From assembly GCA_030609865.1 (NCBI GenBank), contig JAUWSZ010000112.1:1-7053 (forward strand): 7,053 nt of DNA, given 5' to 3'. Numbering within the stretch: position 1 is the stretch's first letter; every line of letters starts with the position of its first letter. A program made the translations under genes and the position numbers. The notes under the pieces were generated by a model. The model was not told where the DNA came from. It searched no databases and saw only the letters and a list, made by a program, of their open reading frames with translations. The DNA is from a bacterium (GTDB taxonomy: Bacteria > Desulfobacterota > DSWW01). This document shows positions 1 to 7,013 of the stretch, one piece after another.

Positions 1-1443
<1,443 letters not shown>

Positions 1444-1465
1444 TTAGGGGTAAAGGGAAAAGATG

Positions 1466-1611
1466 AAAGGTCAAAGGTCAAAGGGGTGGATCAAGTATTG
1501 ACGTGAGAATCAAGGAGAATTCCGCCATTAGCTGGCGATTTGGCCGTTCGGAAATAACTCTTCAAGACGTCAACCGCCCCTTGACCCTTTGACCTTTACC
1601 CTTTGACCTCT
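1466..1611. repeat. Inverted heptamer arrays flanking a ~100-base core
   Basis: The left array (1466-1486) is built from units of AAAGGTC with a 7-base period. The right array (1577-1611) is the same motif in reverse orientation (CCCTTTGACC units, less regular). A perfect 13-base inverted match joins AAAGGTCAAAGGG at 1473-1485 to its reverse complement at 1585-1597, leaving 99 bases between. The core also has shorter mirrored pieces (TTGACGT near 1498 and ACGTCAA near 1567). The block sits between the divergent EamA and GH13 genes. It could extrude or fold, or be a small multiplied intergenic element; its function is unknown. Confidence 0.7.
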
Positions 1612-1649
1612 CATAGTACGTTCTTTACATGAGGATCACAATTTCGGTA

Positions 1650-1721
1650 GTTGTAGGGTGCAACCCGGCTAGCCCGCATATTGCACGAAACTTCGTAGCG
1701 AGAGCGGTGGAAGTGCGGGCT
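1650..1721 (+). other. Potentially structured 5' leader of the GH13 gene
   Basis: Between the heptamer block and the GH13 start lie two possible hairpins. One is small, GGGT-GCA-ACCC at 1656-1666, with an alternative GTTG/CAAC pairing at 1650-1653 and 1661-1664. The other has a perfect 8-base stem, AGCCCGCA (1671-1678) with TGCGGGCT (1714-1721), enclosing a 35-base loop containing GCGAGAGC, a possible GNRA-type tip. It ends about 30 bases before the GH13 ATG. I cannot match it to a known riboswitch class. It could be a leader structure or another copy of a dispersed repeat. There is no coding sequence in 1444-1750. Confidence 0.4.
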
Positions 1722-1750
1722 GGACACTGCCACAGCGGAGAGACAAGCTC

Positions 1751-3664
1751 ATGAGTGACCGGAAGCCCGAAGACCGGAAAGAAGTGCAGGGGCGCGTCGC
1801 CCGTCACGGAAACACAGATACCGTCCACAACCCGGAGCCGGACTACCATCGGCCTCTTTTGGAGATCCCGCCCGAGGCGAGACAAAGAATGTTGAAGAGG
1901 CTGGCCTTCCTTTACGGGGAAGAGACCGCAATGGAATGGCTTCCGGAACTGGAACGAATCTTGAAGGTGTACTATGCCCACAAGCCGAGAAGACTCGTTG
2001 AAAGGGAGACGACCCTGGTTCCGGAGGAGCGGTTCACCGAAAAGGACACCATTCTCATCACCTACGGGGACCTCGTCCGCAAGGAGGGAGAATGCCCGCT
2101 GAAAACGCTGGTCAGGCTGTGCGATACCATGCTGTCCGGTGTCAACACGGTCCACATCCTTCCCTTCTTTCCCTCGTCCTCGGACAGGGGGTTTTCGATC
2201 ATCGACTTCGAGGTCGTGGATCCGAACCTCGGATCCTGGGAGGACATCGAAGAGCTGGACACCCGTGTCCAGATGATGTTCGACGCGGTCTTCAACCATG
2301 TCTCGTCCAAGAGCCGCTACTTCCAGGAGTTCCTGAATGGAGACCCCACCTTCAAGGATCTGTTCATCTCGTATCGATCGCGTGATGAGTTGACCCCGGA
2401 GCAGCGGGAGCGAATCAGACGGCCCCGGACGAGTGACATTCTCACCGAGTTCCAGTCGATCGACGGGCCGGTGTACGCGTGGACGACCTTCTCTCCAGAC
2501 CAGGTGGATCTGAACTTCAAGAACCCTGAGACACTCATACGGATCCTTGATGTCCTGCTCATGTACATACGCCGCGGAGCAGACATCCTCCGCCTGGATG
2601 CGGTCACGTACCTGTGGGCAGAGCCGGGAACCTCCTGCGCGAGCCTGGAAGAGACCCATGAGATCATCAAGCTCTTCCGGGACGCTGTCGATCTGGTCGC
2701 CCCGGGGGTGGCCCTGATCACGGAGACGAACGTCCCCCACGAGGAGAACATCTCGTACTTCGGGAACGGACACGACGAAGCACACATGGTCTACAACTTC
2801 GCCCTGCCGCCCCTGGTCCTCCACACCTTCTACACGGAGGACGCCACGGCCCTGTCCGAATGGGCAGAGGGCCTGGAGACGCCCTCGAAGACCACCCACT
2901 TCTTCAATTTCCTGGACTCACACGATGGGTTCGGGGTGATGGGCGTCAAGGACATCCTCCCGAAGGAAGCGATCGATGAGATGATCAAGAGGGCCGAAGA
3001 ACACGGCGGAATGATCTCGTACCGAACCGATCGTGAGGGTGGCGAGTCGCCCTACGAGATCAACATCACCCTGTTCAGCGCCCTGAACAGGGAAGACAAC
3101 GGAGAGGAGATGGATTTGCAGATCAAACGACTCCTCGCGGCACGGAATATTTCGATGGTTCTTAAGGGCGTTCCCGGGGCATACCTCCTCGGCCTGATCG
3201 GAAAACGTAACGATGTGGAGACTGCCCTTGCAACCGAATCGAAGCGGGCCATCAACCGGACGGTCCTCGATTATGAGCTCCTGGTCCGGTCATACGAAGA
3301 CCCTGAGAACAAGCTCTATCGGATCAGGGAACTGGGGGGGCTGATTCTCATCAGGCAGCAGCACCGCGCCTTTCATCCGAATGGTCCCCAGCAGATCCTC
3401 AAGCTGTCCCCGAACGTCTTCACCGTCTTGAGAACCTCCCCTGAGGGGGATGAGCACATCCTGACCCTGACCAACGTGGCCAACCGGGTGAGTGACATCG
3501 AGGTTCCCCTCGATGAGGTCGGAATCCGGGACACACGCTGGTACGATCTCATCAGCGGGAGGGAATGGTCGGTGGACGGCGGAAAACTCCCGATCCGGCT
3601 CGAACCTTACAACGTTCTCTGGCTGAAGCCCGCGAGCGAGCGACACAAGGATCCGGTATCGTAA
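1751..3664 (+). CDS. GH13 subfamily 18 alpha-glucoside phosphorylase, probably glucosylglycerate phosphorylase type
   Basis: A cytoplasmic enzyme of the sucrose-phosphorylase group. It is expected to split an alpha-glucoside with phosphate, giving glucose 1-phosphate and the aglycone by a double-displacement mechanism. The 637 residues comprise a variable N-terminus (1-35), a helical extension (about 36-95) like that of E. coli YcjM, the (beta/alpha)8 barrel starting at ILITYGD (101-107), and a C-terminal beta domain (about 530-625). Catalytic-region motifs are intact: DAVFNHVS (178-185), ILRLDAV with nucleophile Asp283, LITETNV with acid/base Glu325, and FLDSHDG with transition-state Asp392. 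HILPFFPSSSDRGFS (135-149) and VDPNLGSWEDIEEL also mark the phosphorylase branch rather than an amylase. Similarity to YcjM, a characterised glucosylglycerate phosphorylase, suggests that substrate; sucrose or glucosylglycerol remain possible. GGAGAG eight bases upstream supports the ATG. No partner kinase, phosphatase or synthase is in the window, so the aglycone is not indicated by context. Confidence 0.88.
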   Translation: MSDRKPEDRKEVQGRVARHGNTDTVHNPEPDYHRPLLEIPPEARQRMLKRLAFLYGEETAMEWLPELERILKVYYAHKPRRLVERETTLVPEERFTEKDTILITYGDLVRKEGECPLKTLVRLCDTMLSGVNTVHILPFFPSSSDRGFSIIDFEVVDPNLGSWEDIEELDTRVQMMFDAVFNHVSSKSRYFQEFLNGDPTFKDLFISYRSRDELTPEQRERIRRPRTSDILTEFQSIDGPVYAWTTFSPDQVDLNFKNPETLIRILDVLLMYIRRGADILRLDAVTYLWAEPGTSCASLEETHEIIKLFRDAVDLVAPGVALITETNVPHEENISYFGNGHDEAHMVYNFALPPLVLHTFYTEDATALSEWAEGLETPSKTTHFFNFLDSHDGFGVMGVKDILPKEAIDEMIKRAEEHGGMISYRTDREGGESPYEINITLFSALNREDNGEEMDLQIKRLLAARNISMVLKGVPGAYLLGLIGKRNDVETALATESKRAINRTVLDYELLVRSYEDPENKLYRIRELGGLILIRQQHRAFHPNGPQQILKLSPNVFTVLRTSPEGDEHILTLTNVANRVSDIEVPLDEVGIRDTRWYDLISGREWSVDGGKLPIRLEPYNVLWLKPASERHKDPVS

Positions 3665-3670
3665 GGGCAG

Positions 3671-3692
3671 GGGTCAGGGATCAGGGATCAGG
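3671..3692 (+). repeat. Heptamer repeat array (TCAGGGA units)
   Basis: Starting seven bases after the GH13 stop codon, TCAGGGA is repeated with a 7-base period for about three units (GGTCAGGGATCAGGGATCAGG when trimmed of one base at an end is the consensus pattern). Unlike the two other heptamer blocks in the window, I found no inverted partner, so this looks like half of such an element. It is one of three heptamer families here, the others being AAAGGTC and GGTATTA. Confidence 0.65.
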
Positions 3693-3737
3693 CAACGATC
3701 CGGGTTTCGGGGCATCTAAACAGGCATGAGGCAGTTG

Positions 3738-3751
3738 CAGCCAATTGGCTG
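3738..3751. repeat. 14-base perfect palindrome
   Basis: CAGCCAATTGGCTG reads the same on both strands. It lies at the outer edge of the left GGTATTA heptamer array and about 150 bases before sodN. It could be an operator for a dimeric regulator or part of the repeat element's fold. Position alone does not say which. Confidence 0.45.
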
Positions 3752-3885
3752 TTAGGTATTAGGTCTTAGGTATTAGTCCACCCCACTCCCATCCGTTCGA
3801 GGACGAGGAGGAGGACGAGGTCGATAGAAAACCCCGTTGGCGGCAAGGGCGGGGAGCTAATACCTAATACCTAACTGCTAATACC
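3751..3885. repeat. Inverted heptamer arrays (GGTATTA type) flanking a ~100-base core
   Basis: The left array at 3751-3776 has units GGTATTA/GGTCTTA with a 7-base period. The right array at 3857-3885 is the reverse complement (CTAATAC units). A perfect 13-base inverted match joins GTTAGGTATTAGG (3751-3763) to CCTAATACCTAAC (3863-3875), with 99 bases between. The architecture and spacing match the AAAGGTC block upstream of the GH13 gene, yet the core sequences look unrelated. The right array ends just before the sodN ribosome binding site, so any structure would lie in the sodN leader. Confidence 0.7.
3799..3820 (+). repeat. Short direct repeat of GAGGACGAGG
   Basis: GAGGACGAGG occurs at 3799-3808 and again at 3811-3820, a 12-base period. 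It lies inside the core bracketed by the GGTATTA heptamers. The all-purine bias apart from one C suggests replication slippage; no function is evident. Confidence 0.55.
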
Positions 3886-3886
3886 C

Positions 3887-3894
3887 AAAGGAGG
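3887..3894 (+). promoter_or_regulatory. Strong ribosome binding site of sodN
   Basis: AAAGGAGG lies six bases before the ATG at 3901. This near-perfect Shine-Dalgarno is the strongest in the window, implies efficient translation, and fixes the start ahead of an internal Met at codon 7. Confidence 0.8.
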
Positions 3895-3900
3895 CTTGTC

Positions 3901-4377
3901 ATGAAAAAGAACGGACGAATGACCGCAATCGGGATCGCGATGGCATTGGCCTGGGTGACTCTTTCCGCCCTGCCGGCGTTTTCTCACTGTGAAATCCCCT
4001 GCGGGATCTACGGCGACGAGATGCGGTTCGCCATGATGAAAGAGGACATCGCCACGATCGAGAAATCAATGAAGCAGGTCATGGAGCTTTCGAAGCAGGC
4101 GAATCCGAATCACAATCAGATCGTCCGCTGGGTGCAGAACAATGAGCACCACGCAGACAAGATTCGGGATGTGGCAACTCAATACTTCATGGCCCAGCGG
4201 GTAAAGCCTGTCCTGTCCAAGGGATCTGCCGAGCACGATGCTTATGTGAACAAGCTTACGCTCCTCCATCAGATGATCGTATACTCGATGAAGTGCAAGC
4301 AGACCACGGATCTTGCCAACGTGGAGAAGCTGAAGCACCTTCTGGATCAGTTTGCAAAGGCCTACCTCGGCAACTAG
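3901..4377 (+). CDS. sodN: Nickel superoxide dismutase with Sec signal peptide
   Basis: Disproportionates superoxide to hydrogen peroxide and oxygen at a mononuclear nickel site. The 158-residue product begins with a classic signal peptide: basic start MKKNGR, hydrophobic core about 8-22, then ALPAFS. Directly after comes HCEIPCGIY (29-37), the nickel hook that supplies the His1, Cys2 and Cys6 ligands in known enzymes (HCDLPCGVY in Streptomyces). Cleavage after Ser28 by signal peptidase would expose His29 as the free N-terminus needed for metal binding and give a mature chain of 130 residues (117 in Streptomyces). The rest is helical, with typical family stretches such as NEHHADKIRDVATQYFMAQRVKP in outline. 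No SodX-like maturation protease is next to it, which fits processing by signal peptidase. The position after Cys2 is Glu rather than Asp, a mild change. It stands alone between spacers, so it is probably monocistronic. Nickel-responsive (Nur-type) control is common for the family but is not shown here. Confidence 0.94.
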   Translation: MKKNGRMTAIGIAMALAWVTLSALPAFSHCEIPCGIYGDEMRFAMMKEDIATIEKSMKQVMELSKQANPNHNQIVRWVQNNEHHADKIRDVATQYFMAQRVKPVLSKGSAEHDAYVNKLTLLHQMIVYSMKCKQTTDLANVEKLKHLLDQFAKAYLGN

Positions 4378-4426
4378 TGGGGTGTCCTGGCAATGTCGTG
4401 ATGCTGCGGGCGAAGCTTGCCGGTCG

Positions 4427-4490
4427 GTACTGTTCGGGGTTCCCTCTCCGATTTGCTTGGGCTCCGTCTCTCCCTCCCCCTGTCACCCGG
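4427..4490 (+). repeat. 64-base interspersed repeat, copy 1
   Basis: This segment aligns without gaps to the reverse complement of 6901-6964, with 56 of 64 positions identical by my hand count. The shared core around CTCCGATTTGCTTGGGCTCC is perfect. Copy 1 lacks the opposite arm that makes copy 2 palindromic, so it looks like a decayed or half element. It lies between sodN and the diguanylate cyclase gene. It also creates a spurious in-frame extension, from an ATG at 4417, of the downstream coding sequence. Confidence 0.8.
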
Positions 4491-4515
4491 AGCGGAATGC
4501 CGCGGTCGTTTCCTG

Positions 4516-4545
4516 TGGACAACTTTCCGGGTCTGGTGTTATAGT
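4516..4545 (+). promoter_or_regulatory. Sigma70-like promoter of the nuclease-like/GGDEF gene
   Basis: TGGACA (4516-4521) and TATAGT (4540-4545) are separated by 18 bases, each one or two changes from consensus, ending 51 bases before the ATG at 4597. It supports that start over the in-frame ATG at 4417, which would lie upstream of the promoter and inside a repeat. Confidence 0.5.
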
Positions 4546-4596
4546 CGTACCCCAGTCGCAACAGAGAATTCCGTCCCCCAGAAAGAGCCGTTCACG

Positions 4597-6063
4597 ATGG
4601 GCCGAAAGACCTGGTTTGCCGGATGCATCCTTTCGTTCCTGATCCTTGCGAGCGTTCCATCCTTACGAGGTCAGGAGTTCGAGGCCGAAGTCATCGGGGT
4701 GGAGCGGGGCGATCTCCTCGTAATCCACCACCAGGGAAAGAAGGTCGCATTGGCCCTGTATGGCGTCAAGTGCCCTGCCCCGGACGAGCCGCATGGGAGC
4801 GAGGCGCGTCAGTTCACCTCGAGCATGGTTTATCACAAGGATGTCCGCGTTCGGGTCCAGGAGCGCGAAAACGAATCAAAGATCGCAGGGTTCGTCATGC
4901 TGCCGGACGGGACCGTACTCAACCACAGGCTCGTCCAGAACGGACTTGCCTCCTGGGACCGGGAGAGCGCCCCGAACGATATCAAGCTGCAGACCCTCGA
5001 GGACTCTGCACAGAATCTGCATCTGGGGATCTGGTCCTCCTCCGCCCTAGTGGCTGAACGAATCCCTGTCGAGGAAAAACCCAGGCCCGCCACGCCCCGG
5101 CGGTCGAAGGCGCTGCCCTGGACGGCGATTTTCTCCACGATCCTTGCCTTCCTCTTTGCATCTGCAGTGGCAGTGTTCTTCCTGCTCAAGGCCCGAGAAC
5201 CCCGGGACGAGGGCCCCACAGCTCCTCCGCCTGTCCGAAAAGCGGCATCGGCCGAAGATCGGCAGTCGGACGAGCAGGCCGAGGCCATCGAATCCGGCAG
5301 AAACGCCATCCAGGATCTGCTGCGGAGCCTTTCCGAGTTCGTTTCCGACCTGATGACGAGCAACACGTCGTACGAAGGCAAGATGAAAGACCACAAGGTC
5401 TCCATCGATCAGGCAATGACTATGGCCGGGCTGGAAGAGATCAAGCGCCTGCTGGTCCACGAAATCGAGGAAATGCAAGCGTCCAGCGAGAACTACCGCA
5501 GTCAACTCGAGCACGCAAACGCGAAGATCCAGGACCAGCAGGAAATCATGGAGCGGTTCCGGATGGACGCAAAAATGGATTTCCTCACCAGAATCGCCAA
5601 CCGCCGGGCCTTTGACACGCGTCTGAAAGAGGAATTCGAGCGTGCAAAGCGTTACAACAGCATCTTCAGCCTGATCATGATCGACATCGATCATTTCAAG
5701 AAGGTGAACGATGTATACGGCCATATGGCGGGTGACCAGATCCTGCGGCTCGTTGCACAAGTGCTCGAGGACCAGACCCGGTTCAACGACTTTGTCAGCC
5801 GTTACGGAGGCGAGGAGTGTGCTGTTCTGCTGCCCGAATCTACGGCCGACCAGGGGCGTTATGTGGCGGACAAGATTCGGCGGGCCGTCGAGAACACTTC
5901 CCTCGTGCATGCCAACGAGAAGATCAAGGTCACTGTCAGTGCCGGGGTAGGCGAAGTCGTAGCGGAGAGCGATACCCAGGAAACATTTATCGAGCGTGTC
6001 GATGCTGCCCTCTACCAGGCCAAGGAAAACGGACGCAACCGCGTCGAGTTGAGCCTGGGCTGA
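4597..6063 (+). CDS. Membrane diguanylate cyclase with periplasmic degenerate SNase-like domain
   Basis: Probably makes cyclic di-GMP from two GTP in response to an envelope signal. The 488 residues comprise an export signal (about 1-26), a staphylococcal-nuclease/OB-fold-like domain (about 28-148), a proline-rich linker, a transmembrane helix (about 174-197) followed by basic residues, a long helical/coiled-coil signalling segment (about 225-325), and a GGDEF domain (326-488). The cyclase half looks active: DFLTRIANRRAF, IDIDHFKKVND.YGH..GD and GGEEC (404-408), plus an inhibitory-site motif RFND (395-398, RxxD) that predicts product feedback. GGEEC has Cys where Phe is usual. The nuclease-like half keeps one acidic residue (Asp39, matching Asp21) but lacks the counterparts of Arg35, Asp40, Glu43 and Arg87 (Ala, Lys, Ala and Ala by my alignment). 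It is therefore probably a binding or sensing module rather than an enzyme. The ATG at 4597 is chosen because the signal peptide begins there and GAAAGAG lies nine bases upstream; 60 further in-frame upstream codons are repeat sequence. Confidence 0.9.
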   Translation: MGRKTWFAGCILSFLILASVPSLRGQEFEAEVIGVERGDLLVIHHQGKKVALALYGVKCPAPDEPHGSEARQFTSSMVYHKDVRVRVQERENESKIAGFVMLPDGTVLNHRLVQNGLASWDRESAPNDIKLQTLEDSAQNLHLGIWSSSALVAERIPVEEKPRPATPRRSKALPWTAIFSTILAFLFASAVAVFFLLKAREPRDEGPTAPPPVRKAASAEDRQSDEQAEAIESGRNAIQDLLRSLSEFVSDLMTSNTSYEGKMKDHKVSIDQAMTMAGLEEIKRLLVHEIEEMQASSENYRSQLEHANAKIQDQQEIMERFRMDAKMDFLTRIANRRAFDTRLKEEFERAKRYNSIFSLIMIDIDHFKKVNDVYGHMAGDQILRLVAQVLEDQTRFNDFVSRYGGEECAVLLPESTADQGRYVADKIRRAVENTSLVHANEKIKVTVSAGVGEVVAESDTQETFIERVDAALYQAKENGRNRVELSLG

Positions 6064-6128
6064 CATTTCGTCTCGATTCTCCGTAGGTTACAGGAAGGAA
6101 GGCCAACGACCGAACTGCGGGGGAGCCA

Positions 6129-6596
6129 ATGGCCAAATCGGAGATTTCGGAGTGCCTGCAGAAATGCGAGCTGTTCAGCAGGCTGAACAGGCAAGAGGTC
6201 GAAAACATCGCCAGCCTCGGGCGTCTGGAAACATACCAGGCGGGCGAAAATATACTCAACCAGGGGGACTTTGGCGAGAACCTCTACATCATCGCGGAGG
6301 GGAGGGTGGTGCTGGAAAGGTCGATCGATCTGGGCACGCGAAGAGGGAGAGCGGTGATCGGCCTTCTCGGTAAAGGAAGGGCCCTGGGGTGCTGGTCGGC
6401 TCTCCTTGGAGAACCACACACATTGATGTCGTCCGCCCGATGCAGGAAGCCCACAAAGGCAGTGGTGATCAAGGGCCAGGCCCTGAGGAAGATGATGCTC
6501 GAGGATCTTGATCTCGGCTTCAAGGTCCTGGAACGACTCTGTTTCATCCTTCGTGACAGGATCCACAGTGCCTTCGGAGCCATGGAAAACGTCTAG
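6129..6596 (+). CDS. Stand-alone cyclic nucleotide-binding-fold (Crp effector-type) protein
   Basis: A 155-residue soluble protein consisting of one cNMP-binding beta-roll and a C-terminal helix. Visible are the N-terminal LFSRLNRQEVENIASL helix (about 15-30), the beta-roll with YQAGENILNQGDFGENLYIIAEGRVVLE in outline (36-63), a phosphate-binding-cassette region around LGCWSALLGEPHTL (86-99), and the final helix (about 115-148). There is no helix-turn-helix, so it is not a typical transcription factor. In classic cAMP binders the cassette reads like FGELALL..PRTA. Here the Glu position is Cys and the Arg position is Thr or His, and the sequence follows a GWSAL-type subgroup, so the ligand may differ from cAMP or be absent. 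It starts 65 bases after the diguanylate cyclase gene on the same strand with GGGGGAG just upstream, so the two are probably cotranscribed and may act in one signalling chain. Confidence 0.85.
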   Translation: MAKSEISECLQKCELFSRLNRQEVENIASLGRLETYQAGENILNQGDFGENLYIIAEGRVVLERSIDLGTRRGRAVIGLLGKGRALGCWSALLGEPHTLMSSARCRKPTKAVVIKGQALRKMMLEDLDLGFKVLERLCFILRDRIHSAFGAMENV

Positions 6597-6817
6597 CAGG
6601 CCGACGAGAAACATCCATCTGCGGCGTTGCACTCATCCTTCGTCACTGCGGCGGACAAGAGTCCTGCCTCATTCCTCAGGATTTCGTGCGCCTTGCATAT
6701 GAACATTTCTCGTCAGCCTGCGCGAACATTCCTTATTCGACTCTGCAACCTCGGTTGTTCGCCCCAGAGACTAATTCTCTCCTCTCTCCGCTTTTTTTGT
6801 GAAACGTTCAGGCTAAT
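6597..6817. other. Gene-free region, possibly a decayed dispersed repeat
   Basis: No credible gene on either strand. The section about 6610-6745 has internal near-repeats (CTCATCCTTCGTCACTGCGG and CTCATTCCTCAGGATTTCGT) and a tiny hairpin GGAC-AAGA-GTCC (6653-6664). It gives me the impression of a dispersed intergenic element, but only one copy is present here. A run of seven T at 6792-6798 follows a weak AGAGA/TCTCT inverted repeat (6766-6770 and 6776-6780), too weak to call as a terminator. Confidence 0.3.
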
Positions 6818-7012
6818 GGGCCCAGAGGCAAGTGTCGCCATGTTTCCCAGGCAGGGCTCGGGTTTTCGGGTGCTGTCCCGGGTTCCTTCGGAGATTTGTG
6901 CCGGGCGACAGGGGGAGAGAGGGACGGAGCCCAAGCAAATCGGAGAAGGAATCCGGGACAGCACCGAATGGCGTGACTCGCCTGAGACATGGCAATGCCT
7001 CTAGCAGGGCCC
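6818..7012. repeat. Large imperfect palindromic element containing repeat copy 2
   Basis: Both ends carry GGGCCC (6818-6823 and 7007-7012) and AGAGGCA/TGCCTCT (6824-6830 and 6996-7002). Further in, GCCATGT pairs with ACATGGC. The heart is a 29-base stem, 6870-6898 with 6936-6964, with 25 of 29 positions complementary, starting GTGCTGTCCC and ending GGGACAGCAC, around a 37-base loop. The right arm plus loop (6901-6964) is the inverted second copy of the 64-base repeat found at 4427-4490. It resembles MITE- or REP-type mobile palindromes mobilised in trans, but there is no transposase in the window. It lies between the 3' end of the cNMP-fold gene and a possible convergent gene, so it might also affect transcript ends. 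Confidence 0.75.
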
Positions 7013-7013
7013 C

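Noticed and set aside
1603..1631. Promoter for the GH13 gene, TTGACC with TACATG 17 bases on
   Set aside because: The -35 match is an accident of the TTTGACC heptamers and the -10 has only three matches to consensus.
1625..2899. A 424-codon minus-strand open frame
   Set aside because: It lies antisense to the GH13 gene, whose catalytic motifs are intact, and its translation shows no recognisable domain.
4404..4424. Near-palindrome around GCGAAGCTTGC after sodN as a terminator
   Set aside because: Several mismatches, little loop and no following T run.
4417..4596. N-terminal extension of the diguanylate cyclase from the ATG at 4417
   Set aside because: The 60 extra codons are repeat sequence (copy 1) and the candidate promoter; a clear signal peptide starts at 4597.
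6766..6799. Rho-independent terminator (AGAGA/TCTCT hairpin followed by seven T)
   Set aside because: The stem is only five AT/GC-mixed pairs and is 12 bases from the T run, so it would not be stable enough or properly placed.
6713..6995. Several overlapping minus-strand open frames in the right-hand palindrome
   Set aside because: They are translations of the repeat element itself; similar peptides arise from copy 1 at 4427-4490 in other frames, which reflects shared DNA and not a protein.
6592..7008. TCTAGCAGG at 6592-6600 and again at 7000-7008, as if a target-site duplication around a 400-base insertion
   Set aside because: A 9-base match in a region this size is not rare by chance, the first copy overlaps a stop codon, and the palindrome's own ends lie elsewhere.
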